Origin: Pestalotiopsis fici W106-1
Taxonomy: Eukaryota > Ascomycota > Sordariomycetes > Amphisphaeriales > Sporocadaceae
Direction of reading: 5' to 3'
Assembly (NCBI RefSeq): GCF_000516985.1
Contig: NW_006917091.1
Location: 3,741,022 to 3,805,021 of the forward strand
DNA: 64,000 nucleotides
A program made the position numbers and the translations under genes. The notes beneath the pieces were generated by a model. The model searched no databases. It had not been told where the DNA came from and saw only the letters and a list, made by a program, of their open reading frames with translations. This document shows positions 46,910-59,079 of the stretch, in pieces (the first letter of the stretch is position 1; each line of letters opens with the position of its first letter).

Positions 46910-47814
46910 AGGAGTTGCCTGGGCGGAGTGCGCCTAGTAGGATATTGCGCTAATTTGTTTTTTTGATCCAAAGATGCATAGAAAAAGGAGTTACAGGCTA
47001 GTTTTTCGAGATATTGATGTTTTTTTCCTAGTTTGCTTGAACATGCAAGCAATGATGCGTATTGTATTGCCAGCCTGAATGATTCATGTAGATGTCAGGA
47101 CACGACATGCGCAAATTTGACGGGTTTTGGTTGTAGTAAGAGAAATCATATCATATCTCGGCATGAATCATGATGCCTACCCTGTGATACCTTGTAGTAA
47201 TTATATCCAGGGAATAGTGTCGATCAACTATTTGGTTTTGTAACTTCAGGGTCTCCTGTGTACAAGCTATTGTCCAGGCGCAGTCCAGGCTGGATGGACT
47301 CCATACATTCTCGGCACGAGTTGCGCCGCATCAATTGATCATAACCAAGGTCGGACTCCACTGTTGTCGCAAGACGATCCACCACGCCAACGCCAACGAT
47401 TGCCTACCAAATCTTCTTTCGGGGAATTTATTGTGTGCAAGAGCCGGTCCAGACTCCAACGCAATGACAATTTCCAATAATTAGCATTAATAAGGATTAC
47501 CTCAAGGAGAGGGTTCCAGTGTGCAACATTGAAGGACAGCAAGAATAAATAAAATAAAAGAGCCACTCTCCACTCAATCACATGCAGCTTCGCTTGATGA
47601 GAAAACCTGGCAGTCAACCAATGATGTTGTGAGAAACTGAAACGCTGCCTTGGGTGAGCATTGGAAACATCAGATGAACCACGGACTGTTGATCCGAGCC
47701 AAGGACTCTCTCAACGAAGGAGAAAGTCTCCTTGTCATACCTGCACCAGTACTAGTATGGTCGCTTGGATGTGTACGTCCCTTTTTGAGACGAATTACGA
47801 AGCCATCGTCGTTT

Positions 47815-47839
47815 CCCCCCCCCCCCCCCCCCCCCCCCC
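47815..47839. repeat. homopolymer C tract (25 nt)
   Basis: Uninterrupted C run followed by AAAACTG. Such a long G/C homopolymer is rare in fungal DNA and its length may be unreliable in the assembly. Confidence 0.92.
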
Positions 47840-48798
47840 AAAACTGCTCTGGTAGACCTTTGAAACATTTCTTCCCTTCTGATGAACCACCCCCCTTCGG
47901 AAGAATTGATATTATTTTAGTCAGGGCGCTTGTTATTCACAAGCTTGCGTCCACATGGTGTCAGTAAGCCCCGAGCCAGGCGAAATGTGTGTAATTTCCC
48001 GTTCCTCCCTTCCCGCACGCCATAAGCTGGGCCCCGGGGTTCTCCACGATCCATCCTCGTGGTGCCTGGCTAAAAAGAAAGGCGCTGATTAAGTAGGTAG
48101 GTACTACAGCATACGACAGGTCATTCTTGGGAAAGGTTTCATTCACCATTTACAGTCGGTACTCTGTAGATCTATGCGCTGCATCAATTCCGCGCCCCCA
48201 GGCCGGCCGAGATGAACGAGTACATGTTGCTCTGAGCCGAGGAGACGTGGTTTGATATCATAAAGGCCACTAGAAACAATTTGCTACATGTGGATGGGGA
48301 GTGAAGCCATCGTCGAACCATGGTTGAGCAGTAAACCCTCATAATCTCAACTTCATTGGCCAATCCAGCTGGTTCAGCTGTTCAGCCACACGTGCTTGAC
48401 AAGGACCACTGGACAGCCTCAATCGTGAGTGTGTCGCAGAAAAAAAGTTGAGACGTTGAGCCAACTTTTGAAAGACCCGCCCAGATCATGAGAAAGAAAT
48501 CTTTTTAGTGAAGCGAGGAGAGAGCAGGTACAGAGTACATGCATGGAAGAGGAGAAAGAAAAACAGACAAGTCACGCGACGCAGCCGTAGTGTATGTATT
48601 GTAAATGTACTATGGTACACCCTTACAATTCAGGTCCCGTGTAACATTGGAGCGCCGGCGTCCCAGGGGTGATCCCTTGCCTAGAATATAATGTACCTAT
48701 GCACTCGTGCACCTCATAATTTTGCTGAATGAAAAGCACTCTACTGCTTTAAGTGCCACCACGCCGATCAGCTTTCCGCGAATTGCGACGTCAAAGTT

Positions 48799-48861
48799 GC
48801 AATTGGCTCAGCGACCTTTGCGATAGGCTCGCTGAGACTTGCAATAGGCGCAATTTCGCGG
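48799..48861 (+). repeat. three degenerate 21-bp tandem units
   Basis: The cores GCAATTGGCTC (48799), GCGATAGGCTC (48820) and GCAATAGGCGC (48841) start exactly 21 bp apart, two turns of the helix. CTCAGCGA and TCGCTGAG also form an inverted pair inside units 1-2. This is a candidate array of protein-binding sites (inference). Confidence 0.5.
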
Positions 48862-51276
48862 TCCTCGGTTCATCTTTGTGTCTTTGTCCGCGCTTTGTCG
48901 TCAATAGTTAATATTTTATATGTCTCGCAGTCAGCATATATACAGGCAGCTCAATGTGATCTCCATATGCAAGTTATGCTCTGTGCCGTGCGACCGTTGG
49001 GATCGACCACATTCAATGGAGGAGGCTACAGAGGCCAGTGACGGCCTGGCGTGCTTGCTATAGCTGCTAGATCCAAGGTCTAGAAGCCTCGTGTTCTTCT
49101 TTCCCTGGCGCCATTGAAGTCTATCGCTGGAGCTATGCAAGCCTGATATGGGCTTTTTGAGGCACTAGCTATCAAATTCCATATATACTAGAAGGGCATT
49201 AATTTGAGATGGGGTATCTTGTTGATGTCACTTGGGAGCACTTGAGCTCACCATGTTTGAGTCTTTTTGCTCATTCATAGAATAGCCATTGGCCATCTTT
49301 GATTTCATATAATCACGAGGTACGATGCAGTCTCTTCACATACAGATATGTAAGAGCAGGCCTGATGAGGGGTTCGAGCAATACGAACAAATCCTGTAAC
49401 CTAGTGGCTGGCTTCCCGCTGTGCCTGTCTGCTTACGTACCTGTATCTAGCCCATGTGAGGCAGGCGGATCAAGGTACCTGACTGAGACTGCATGAATGC
49501 CCAGCAACATCTGGAGATCGATCGGAACACAGGTGTTTGGTACCTGCATCAGCCAGCCGTGTGAATGAGACCAGAAACATTAGGGGGCCGATTCGTAGAC
49601 GAGCTCAACTCTATGGCAGTCATCAATTCCTACCAATTTAATAAATGTAAAGGGAATAACAAAACCCAGACAGAAAAGGCGGTCCGGTGCTACCCCATAC
49701 TTTCGTGCATCGCTCGTCGCCAGCAATTTTCATCTCGCCAACCCGCTGGCTAGACCTGCTAGACCCAGCCAGAGATAAATTTGGATAGCGGACCCGCGAA
49801 GGTCCAAGGAAAACTGGAATGCCCCTGCATCGCCCGCCCGTTCCCAGGGTCTTCTTGGTCTTTCGTAGTTTTTGGGGCCTCTTCAGGCATGGCGCGCGTC
49901 TCTTGCAGCCTCCGCCCGAGCTTCGAGCATGTAATTTCGCTGTTCGGCTGCAGTGGTGAGAATGCTCATCAATCTCGCTGTCGAATAACGATACGTACGT
50001 TCTGATAAAATGCCACCTACCAGATATTATCACTTTGGCTAGCCAGTCTTCTAGTAGTTCCAAAGATCGGGTCAGATGGGGAAAATCGAAAGCCAATGGT
50101 CCAAGTGGTCAGCCAATTCCGAGGCCAGCGGCACCTTATTGCTGTGCCATCCACTCTTTCTGCGTAGTACCAGGGAAGGGAAAAGCAAGAAGTAGCAGAA
50201 AAAAAAGGACCCATATGCAAAACTACACCTTCATCTTTTTTGGCATCGTCGAAGCTCGACCTGGGTCCCCAAATGCCAAGACGTACGCCAGTGGGACCCC
50301 CTTCGTCGGGATGGAGAACATTGGACTGCACCAGATAATGAGAGACCGGAGCAAAGCCCAGGCAATGGGTGCTAGAGCTTGGAGCTTTGGTGCTGCGCTG
50401 AAGGGATGGGATGGATGGATCATCTCCTCGTCGTCGTCGTCGTTCGTGGTCCGGACCCTTCCTTCTCTTCTGTTATGTTATTGTCGTTGTTGTTGTCGAC
50501 ACCTTTCTTTGTTCAATCTTCTCCTTTCCCTTAGGCTAGGTGAAGCCATTCTGAGCCATTCACTTATTGCTGCACCGACGATAGGGCAACTTTTTCTTCT
50601 TCTACTTGGTCCTTGGTCATTGCTTCTAATTGTGTTGACCTTTTCGGACTACAAGTCCGTTTGCCTCAAATCCACAACCAACAACAGCCCGCCGCCGTAC
50701 ATTTGCTCGCCGAGCTATTCCATCAGTACGAGATCGCCGGGCAGTGCAAAGCTCCAGCTCGCCTACCTAAAATATCTGTCTGTCTACATGCAGAATACTC
50801 ACCTACCTATCAACCTACCTTGCTGGCAACACGCTGTGGCTCGTTCTTTTTCGCTATTCTCACGGGCTGCTTGTGACTGAATTCCTCCTTCACATCCCCA
50901 ACCCCACGTCGCACGCTCCCTGAAACAGACGTTGTGCATCCAATCTTTACACCCAACCAACTCTTAATCACCATCCTGCCATCATCCTTCCTTGGTCAGG
51001 AGCACACTAAAAATCGACCTAAAAGCAGCCAGCGTACCTAGGTATATGTTTACCGTTGGGCGCTCCTTTTTCAATCCACTGACTGGATGTTACCTACTTT
51101 GGTCACGGAAAGTTATTCACTTCAAAGACTAGACACACCACACGATTGACTACTAGCATTGGGGAAACTTATTGTTTTCGCTACATGCTGTCATATCATA
51201 GTCAGCCTCTCTTGGGAAGGAAAAAGGAACCGTTGCTTTTTTTGTACCACGCTTCCCAAAAGGCAAAATAAGCTGT

Positions 51277-51312
51277 CAGCCAGCCAGCCAGCAAGCCAGC
51301 AAGCAAGCAAGC
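51277..51312. repeat. CAGC/AAGC tetranucleotide repeat
   Basis: About nine units shifting from CAGC to AAGC, in the presumed leader of the Sel1-repeat gene. Confidence 0.85.
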
Positions 51313-51994
51313 ACCAAAGATTCATGCCCCCTCCCCCATCTGGCATCTGCCAACCCACCCCCCAAAAGCCAAAGCCAGCCACATTTGCAGTTGTGCCGCT
51401 GAACCCTTAGATCCCATCCCAGGGACCTGCCTTTTTGCTGCAACCCTTATTTGCCATTCATTGATCCTGCTGCATTCCTGTTGTCGCACTCTGCTACAGG
51501 TCCCAGAAGCAGGGCCCCGTTCACGTTCCCAATAAGGTTGACCTCATAATTCATGCGATCTGCTCAGTCCGCCACATCCTGCATGTTTCTTGCCGGGACC
51601 AACTAGCCCAACGTCATTTGGGGTCATCCATCAACACCTTCAACGGTAGTGTGTCTTGCAGAACGAGACATTCCAAACACTTATACTCTCAGTTCGCGAC
51701 GACGACGACCAAATTCTACGAGAGATTTAGCAGCGTAGCCATATCCGGCACCCATTCACTGTATCGCGAGCAACCATTGTCATACGACCGACCGACCTTC
51801 GTTCCTGCATGCGACGAACCTAACCGGCTCCATTGCGGGCTCACGCTGGGAAGGAACAACAATTGCTGCCTTTTCGGTTGTGCGCAAGCTACCTGACAGC
51901 TTCGTCACGATTCTTTTTTTTTTTTTTTTTCCCTTTACGACTTCATTATTACGACCTGATACGATTGCGCTTACCTTAATTCGAATATTGCGAA

Positions 51995-54197
51995 ATGGCT
52001 TCTCCTTCGCGCCCGAATTTTATCGACCTCCGGTCTACATCATCGACGTCTGTCGCTACCAATGCCTCTCGTCCGCTGCGATCCCCCAGGTTGCATGTTG
52101 CAGGAGAGGCTCCTCCTGCTCTTTCGCCGTTGGATGCCTTCGCTGCGCAGAGCCGGCTGCTTCAGAAGCAGCTGGAGGAAAGTCAGAGGAATGGGCGGAG
52201 AATGAGCCGACTACCTCCTCTTACGACAGAGAGCCCGTTGGTTGTACAAGGCCGCTCTGAGTACTTCCGAGCGCTTTCATATGACTCAACAGAAGGGAAC
52301 GACGGCATCCCCCTTGACGAGAACAGTGTGGGAATGACCACATCTGTGGAAGAACATGCCGACAGGCCCGTGTCAATGCACCCACGTATGAGTCGCATTC
52401 CGCCTACACCCGACCAGAACATTCCGCTACCAAATCCATTTGAGCGAGGTAGGCAATTGGGACGTCTGGACGAGCATGAGGCAAAGGGTATCTTTGGTGT
52501 GCGACGAGAGCAATCTCCCGCCGAGTTCGATGACCTAGACGTTCCCCCAGACCAAAAACCTGCAGATCACGATGCCCATCTCAATGAGCCATCGAGCGCA
52601 AACCAGTCCGTCTCGATACCGCCATCACCAGAAAAGCTCACCCGACAGATATCACATGAATCCGGTCTTGCGCCTCCGCGGTCCATGTTTCCAAAGAGGT
52701 CTTCAAGTATCATGTCACAACCAGTGGAGATGCCAAATGATGACAATTTGAGCGCTTCATTTCACTCCCAGCACTCTCAAAGCGCTCCTCGCAAGATGTC
52801 AGCCAGCAGCACTCTCGGGCCGGTGGCGTCTCCCATCACGGGAACAAATCGGCCATACGCAAGGTCTCCTTCCATCAGCTCCGTAGCTTCGTTGCCGAGA
52901 CCATCTTTCAATTTCTCCAGACCCCTAAGTCGATCTGGTACACCTGGCCTCGAAACGCCTCAGCGACAAGCATCGTCAGATAGCCAACCTTCGTTTATGC
53001 TTATGGATGACACTGCCCATACGCCAATTAGCATGCACAGTGAAACATTTGCCGACGACGAAAGTGTGAGAGGCGCTCCGTCTTATATTCACACCAAGTA
53101 TTACTTACCAAGAGGCAAGGCATTGCAGCGCAATTCGCTGATATTCAACCCAAACGATGTGTCTCAGTTTGCGTGGGAACAGCCAGTGGTTGGGCCAAGC
53201 AATGTGCAGCCCTTCGCCAAAGGTCAGGCACCACCATCGCCACCGTCTAGGCCCACCAGCTCCTCGTCACATAACCTGGAAGCACCCACGTCCGGCGATG
53301 CGCTCCTGGCACGACCATCATTGGAGCGAAGTAAGCTGTCTAATGAGATGTCGATCAGCGGCGAGCCATCACCGAGACCATCCGAAGATGCGCCTAGGGG
53401 TCGACAGCCAGCCGACCAGAGCCGAGGCCGGACCTCCATGTCAACAAGTGACTCGGCAAGTACTATAAAGCCTGCAAAGTCAGTGGCACCAACTGCCGCC
53501 GAGACAAGCGCAGAGGAGCATCTAGCAAAGGGCATCAAGTGCCATGAGAATGGAGATGTGAAAGAATCTACATATCATTTGCGCTTTGCTGCCAAGGGTG
53601 GAAACCCAACGGGTATGCTGTTGTATGCTCTTGCGTGTCGACATGGATGGGGCATGCGTCCGAACCAAAAGGAGGGTGTAGAATGGCTACGCAAGGCAGC
53701 AGACTGCGCGAGTCTGGAAATCGCCGAGGACGAAGACCAGGTCAAGCACAACAAGAATGTTGATCCCGCCGAACGTAAAACTCGAAAGGCCCAATTCGCT
53801 CTTAGCATCTACGAGCTAGGCGTCAGCCACATGAACGGTTGGGGCATTGAGCAAGACAAGGCACTGGCCGTACGATGCTTTGAGATTGCTGGCAACTGGG
53901 GCGATGTGGATGCCCTTGCCGAGGCCGGTTTCTGCTACGCTCAAGGCATAGGTTGCAAGAAAGACCTGAAGAAGAGCGCAAAATTGTATCGTGCAGCCGA
54001 GGCAAAGGGTATGAGTATGCCCGGCAACAGTTGGTAAGTCGAATTCTGGTGATCATTGTTGTTCAAACCGTGAAACTGACTCAATTTCTAGGATCCACAA
54101 ACCCAAGTATGCAGATGATGCCGTTGATAAAAAGCAGAGGGCTCGCAGCAAGTCAAGGAGTCGTGGCATCTTCAGAAGACGAGACACAGGAACTTAA
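51995..54197 (+). CDS. Sel1-repeat protein, Dsf2/Nif1-like
   Basis: Exons 51995-54033 and 54092-54197, with a 58-nt GTAAGT...CTAG intron, give 714 aa. Residues 1 to about 500 are Ser/Pro-rich and probably disordered, with many SP/TP sites typical of phosphorylated regulators. From about 505, Sel1-like repeats appear: AEEHLAKGIKCHENGDVKES, GMLLYALACRHGWGM, YELGVSHMNGWGIEQD and LAEAGFCYAQGIGCKKD. The tail after the intron is basic (KKQRARSKSRSRGIFRRR). This layout fits fungal Dsf2 and S. pombe Nif1, a mitotic regulator. Skt5/Chs4 chitin-synthase activators also have Sel1 repeats but end in a prenylation box, absent here. The very long upstream region suggests complex control. Confidence 0.85.
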
Positions 54198-55056
54198 ACT
54201 TGCCAAGACACCAGCGTAGCATTGTTTTTAAAGCATGAGAGACGCCCCAGAAATTGGGTGTCTTATTTTTTGGCGTTCTATTGGGAAAAGCATCCCAAAC
54301 GACATACTGTTTTTTTTTTCTCCGAAAGCATTTTTCAGCATCATGGTCTGCACTATTCTCTCGATACCATAGCACAGCATCGATAATTGCCCATGTCAGC
54401 AATTCAGCCACCTAGACCTTGCACCATTCTCGGGCATTCGGAAGAAGCTTGCGAGATGGAGAGGGGATCTCATGATCCATATTTTGGGGTAATGGATAGG
54501 AATCATTTGAAATCCAAGAGAGTTACCGCCGATAGGAAGATGCGTCACTATATAGGTCTGAAAGAGGTTATTTGGAAATATCCTTCGGACAAGAACTATT
54601 CATGTGCTGCTATGTGATTAGCTTGCCACTTAACGGCCATGAAAGCACCATATTTCAGCACAGGCCAGGAACCTTAATTTAAACAAGTCAGAGTTCTTAA
54701 TCATTGAGCTGGTCGGTCTCTCTTAATGAACAAGTGTATGTGATTGACTTGTGTGTGTATGTATGAATTATTGCAACACCACAAGCTGAAGCCCCTTTGC
54801 ATACATTGAACTCGAGAACAATTCTTGCCCATCACATCATTCCATAGTGTGCTGTGGGATTATCTTGAATATGTGCTTTCATCACTTGCTTCTCCTGCTA
54901 CCTTTTTTCTTTATTCCCCCCTGCCATTCATCAGTCGAGTGTTGATTTCCGCCCCCTTCCTCGAGCTTGCTTTGAATCAGAACATTCCAGAGTCATTGCC
55001 CCTCCCCGGGGTAGGGAGCATGAGGGGGAAAATAAGCTCAAGTCTCTTTTGCTCTC
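54198..55056. terminator. convergent intergenic, Sel1-repeat gene / CVNH gene
   Basis: 860 bp between two 3' ends. One short plus-strand frame (54387-54617) has no domain. Nothing else recognised. Confidence 0.4.
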
Positions 55057-55943
55057 TCAAGCCGAAAAGTCGAGGTGCGTAGGCATGGACACGGCGTCGT
55101 CGGTACGCTTGGCGTTGGAAGGCAACGGGGTGGTGTAGGCCGGCTGGCGATAGCCCTCATCGCACATGGGGCCGCAGGCGGACTTGTTGCCCAAATGGTC
55201 AAAGCAGCCCAGGGAACCATTGTGATTGTACAAGATCTGGTCTGGTTGTTTTTGATTTCACATGTCAGTTTTCCGTCTTTCGTCTTCTCCTTTCTCCCCG
55301 ACCTTTCTGTTTTGGGATGTTGGGGGCGAGCTGGAAAGAAGAGATGAAGCTATGGGATAGAAAGAAGGACTGGAGGGGAGATCCTTACTGAGGTTGTACT
55401 TGGAGGGCTTGAGATTACCGCCCATGTCGAAGCAGTTGCAGGTGAGGTTCATCCAGAGGTGGCTGGTGGCCTCGAGGCCGCAGTCGCGGCAGGAGCCCTG
55501 GTAGCTGCCATCAGCGTAGGGGTAGAGCTCGCCGTTGTTGTTGGCGACGCAGAGGTTAAGATCGTGCCCTTTGTTGTTGTAAAAAGATTTGGTATCAACA
55601 AAGGGGAAGTAATCACAGAGTCTTTGGAAGAGCTTTGCAACTTTTGCTTTATTCTTTCTTGGATGGTTAGGGAGTGTTTACTTACAGGTCCACTTGTTCT
55701 CAAAGATGGCGAGATTGTCGTCAAGACAGTACACTGCAAGCTCTTGGTTAGCACAGAATATCAAGGGTGTGAACAGACGTGAGTTCTTGAGAGTTTGAGA
55801 AGGAAAGAAGAAAAAACCTTACTGCCGAGCCAGGAACCAGTCAAGTTGGCTCCGCGCCAAGTGCAGTTTCCGAGGAAGCCCTGGGCAGCGGCGCGCTGGC
55901 CAAAGGCGACGAGGGAGGCGGCGATGGTGTTGAGCAGCTTCAT
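55057..55943 (-). CDS. secreted cyanovirin-N homology (CVNH) lectin
   Basis: Four exons, 55943-55823, 55733-55686, 55568-55389 and 55241-55057, with introns of 89, 117 and 147 nt, give 177 aa; phases close through all junctions. A signal peptide (MKLLNTIAASLVAFGQRAAA) precedes FLGNCTWRGANLTGSWLG, the first CVNH half. The typical lectin block DLNLCVANNNGELYPYADGS follows. The second half repeats it: GSCRDCGL, LTCNCFD, KYNLNQILYNHNGSLGCF. The tandem L-N-x-x-I/V-x-N-x-NG pattern and paired cysteines are diagnostic of CVNH. The last 40 residues are an extra Cys- and Pro-containing tail. CVNH proteins bind high-mannose glycans; a secreted fungal one may act on wall or host glycans (inference). Exon 2 encodes only about 16 residues. 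Confidence 0.85.
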
Positions 55944-56642
55944 GATTGCAGCATAGATGGCGCGAATGACTCGGGGGTGAGATGCTGCTGTGATGAAGAC
56001 AAGGAAAGAGCGTGAAGTGGAAACGACAAAAAGGAGCGTGAACAAGTCGATGAAGCCGTCGACGTTGTTGATTGAGTCAAAAGCGAAGGAGACTCGAAGG
56101 AAGAATGAAGAGTGATGCCTCTCACTTCGATATTGTTGATTAGCTTGGAAGAAGAGAAAGGTTAGACAGGAGGAAGGGGTGCCAACTTTGATGGGTGACG
56201 AGGCAACGAGGCCATTCGTTTGCATCGTACTGGACTGAGTGTCGGAGGCAGTAGGAGGGAAAAGTACCTGCAGCGTCTAAAGACCTTGGGTACTCCATGT
56301 CGTGGTAGTCGCCGGCCCGTCTGAGAGTTGTTTGCTCGTCACCACGTGCGGCTGAACGCGTGATTATTCCACTTGTCTTACGGTGAACAGACAATGGCGT
56401 CGTAAACTACGAGACTTGCCTGGTTGATACTCTGTGCTCAATAACTAACATGGACAATACCCCGAGGTTGCCTTGCATTGAATTAATGATTTCTCCTTGC
56501 ACATGTTTCATTATGTCATTTATCCTCAGTATGTTCAGAAGATCACAAGCATTTCACTTCAGGTGTTGTTTGATAACAGAAAAAAAAGATAATTGATTTC
56601 ACTCGCGTCGAGTATGAAATTGATCATGATTAAATTCAAAAA
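55944..56642. promoter_or_regulatory. CVNH promoter and GT17 3' region
   Basis: 700 bp between two minus-strand genes. The part next to 55944 is the CVNH promoter. A minus-strand frame covering 55761-56225 reads through the CVNH start and is explained by the open leader. Confidence 0.4.
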
Positions 56643-57725
56643 CTATGGGTAATCTTGGAATCCAGCACTTGGTCCGTCCCTGTCTAGCAAATATCTAAAT
56701 CTATCCCGCTGGTCGAGGAGAATTTTGGGTATATCGTGGTTATTCTCAATCCTTTCATAATGTTCCGTCTCTCTTGCCCAGACATCCTTACCCTCCCGAA
56801 CATGATCTGCAATCCAGTCTCTATTGCGAAAGAACTCGTGGTTCATCCACTGATGCGAAAATGACGACATTTTGGTCAAGAGCTCCTCAATCGTGGAGAA
56901 GCACGACGAGCAGTGCCACCCAGCATCCCAGAGGTCGGCCGTCTCGAATGCAATCAATGGTGCAAAACCACCGTCCCCGTTCCTGAGATTGACTGGAAGA
57001 ATCGTATCCTGTCCCTGATAAAAGGTTGCCTGCGGATGTGCCCACTGCTGTCCCATGTGCAAATACTGAAAGCTGTAGTAGAAGAACTGACTCCGCAGGT
57101 TGAGTCGCCGCGGAAAGTCACACGTCTTGAGCAGAGTGATGGTCTCTGGACGGATAATTTCGTCCACGTCGGCCACGATGATGACGTCCTTGTGCCGGGG
57201 CGCCCGCGCATCGGTGAGCCTAGGCAGGACCTGATCGTACATTGCGTTTCTCTGCAGATCCTCCCAGTCCCATGCCGGGTTCTCGCGATCAGAGTGAAAT
57301 CCGGGTGGGATCTCGAGCTCATGATAAATGATCTTGTCGCGGAAGGCTGCAAACTTGTCCAGGTTGTCCTTGATGACCAAGGGCTTGTCGAGATTGGTAA
57401 AAGTCTTGGGGGACTCGACAATTACAAAATAGTCGACATGGTCGTAGGTTGTATTCAATCTGATTTCTAGCCAGTCGAGTTCCGTGTTCACCATGAGAAG
57501 ATCGTAGACGCGCCTCGTTGAGCCTTCAAAGGGCTGCCATCCATGCTGCTTACACAGGCCCTGTTTGGCATCGGCTGTGGTCAGGTCGGTATCCAGACCA
57601 ACGTGCAAAACCCGGTGAATCGACCTGTCCGTCCAGTTGGGATTGAGCCAGATCAGAGCAAAGACGATGAAAGTAAAGATCAGCGAGACTCTCAACGAGC
57701 CCCTCTTGTTGACGCGCGCAAGCAT
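56643..57725 (-). CDS. glycosyltransferase family 17 (beta-1,4-GlcNAc transferase-like)
   Basis: Single exon, 360 aa from the ATG at 57725. A short basic N-terminus is followed by one membrane helix, RVSLIFTFIVFALIWL, giving a type II Golgi topology. The catalytic region matches GT17 (the GnT-III family): RRVYDLLMVNTELDWLEIRL, VDYFVIVESPKTFTNLDKPL, then DVIIVADVDEIIRP with the DVD metal-binding motif, and DAGWHCSSCFSTIEELLTK. In animals GT17 adds bisecting N-acetylglucosamine; fungal members are common but their acceptor is not established. The frame stays open for 182 further codons upstream, but that part shows no conservation, so I start at 57725. An AGCA repeat (57742-57763) sits directly upstream. 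Confidence 0.9.
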   Translation of the reverse strand: MLARVNKRGSLRVSLIFTFIVFALIWLNPNWTDRSIHRVLHVGLDTDLTTADAKQGLCKQHGWQPFEGSTRRVYDLLMVNTELDWLEIRLNTTYDHVDYFVIVESPKTFTNLDKPLVIKDNLDKFAAFRDKIIYHELEIPPGFHSDRENPAWDWEDLQRNAMYDQVLPRLTDARAPRHKDVIIVADVDEIIRPETITLLKTCDFPRRLNLRSQFFYYSFQYLHMGQQWAHPQATFYQGQDTILPVNLRNGDGGFAPLIAFETADLWDAGWHCSSCFSTIEELLTKMSSFSHQWMNHEFFRNRDWIADHVREGKDVWARETEHYERIENNHDIPKILLDQRDRFRYLLDRDGPSAGFQDYP

Positions 57726-57741
57726 ATTGCTGGCGGCGAGC

Positions 57742-57763
57742 GAGCAAGCAAGCAAGCAAGCAA
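57742..57763. repeat. (AGCA)n microsatellite
   Basis: Five tandem AGCA units ending 17 bp upstream of the GT17 ATG, within its presumed leader. Confidence 0.85.
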
Positions 57764-59079
57764 TCAGTGACCAGTGACCAGTCCCTGTTATTTTGAGTCG
57801 CATAGAGAGAGATACGCCTTGCTTAATGATCATGACGCAAAAAGAAAGAAAAAAGGTTGCGCCTGCATGTAAAAGTCGAGGCGCACATGTGAAACTGCAC
57901 CAAGGCGATTTCCGGCTTGACCATTGATGATACAATGCCAAGTTGGACAAGAAGAAAGAAAAAAAAGAGGTCAGGCAAAGGGGCAACGACGATACGACGA
58001 GAGAGACAGAACACATGCCAAGTTCTTGTATTTTCAGGTTATTCACTGCCGTCACGCAAAGAATCCAAACATGGCCTAGCGCCTGCATTGTTTTCAGGGG
58101 GTTATGTGTGGTCGCTTCATTCTTTCCCATGGGCCATTGGCATTCGTAAAGGATTGGATTGAATTTGTACGTGCCTGAAAGTAGCAGAGTGTTGTTTTTA
58201 GCGAGACCAACAAGACCTGGCCCTGTGATTGATCCAATACCACGTCGGATCGGCGCTTCTCTCTGTGCCACTTCTCATCAATGCTCTCCACCTTCCAAGA
58301 GAACCTACAGAGTACCTGATTAGTAGGGGGTCCAGCATCTCCACTGACAAGTCTTGGCTCCAATAACTACAACGCAAGCTCCTCGTATTGGAGAGGAGGC
58401 TGTGGTGTGGTGTTTTTCGACCTAGTAAGTAGGTCAACAAGACACACTAGGTCGTAGAAGATATGTAGGCATGAACCTTTTTGCACGAATTCGCTCATAC
58501 ATTATATTGTCTTTATACCCGGACTGGTATGTTCAAGTCGGTCATGGCATGTAATAGGTTTAAGTTTTGCTGCAACTTCACGATGCCGTCCGGAGGTCCG
58601 TTCATGCCAGTATTTCTGACGACGGATTGCTCGGCTCTGGCCCGACCCCATACGTAAGACACTAATCTAGAAAATACGGGGGACGCCAATAACAAATTAT
58701 ATCTGACAAATGAGCTCCCTTTTGCTCAACCACGCGTCGTCCATTATCAATGATTAAAGCATTGATACTAATATCTGGCAATGGATGATCAGGGACCTGC
58801 CGTATATGATGCTCCAATAATCCTATGAGTTCCAAAGTACATCAAAGTCACACATTCCGGGCAAGACAGCTTCTAGCTTGGGATTGACACACCATCTTCG
58901 GTGCAATCCATAATGAAATCACTATACACTCAGCCAATTGCTTCAAACCATTGATGGCGGCTGGTATAGATGCGTGGCGCGTTTTATTAAAGTCAGTATA
59001 GACGAGATGACTAACCTGCATTAGGCGTAGGTGGTGTACGGAATAAAATGTAGATAGCAGATCTCTTTTTTTGCGAGAT

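Larger units (their letters stand above)
46910..51994. other. 5.1 kb gene-poor region upstream of the Sel1-repeat gene
   Basis: No supported protein gene. From about 50400 the plus strand becomes pyrimidine-rich with many short frames, which fits a long transcribed leader of the gene at 51995. Notable inside are a 25-nt C run (47815-47839), a triple 21-bp motif (48799-48861), a GTC triplet run near 50430, a CAGC/AAGC repeat (51277-51312) and a T run at 51914-51930 just before the start codon. A non-coding RNA cannot be excluded. Confidence 0.45.

Noticed and set aside
46474..47052. Minus-strand frame of 192 codons over the ERV46 3' end
   Set aside because: Antisense shadow running through exon 3, an intron and the terminator.
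50035..50880. 281-codon plus-strand frame upstream of the Sel1-repeat gene
   Set aside because: Serine and cysteine runs come from simple repeats and pyrimidine-rich leader sequence; no domain and no family resemblance.
57726..58271. 182-codon upstream extension of the GT17 frame
   Set aside because: Composition is mixed with no family similarity, and the ATG at 57725 gives the expected type II membrane start.
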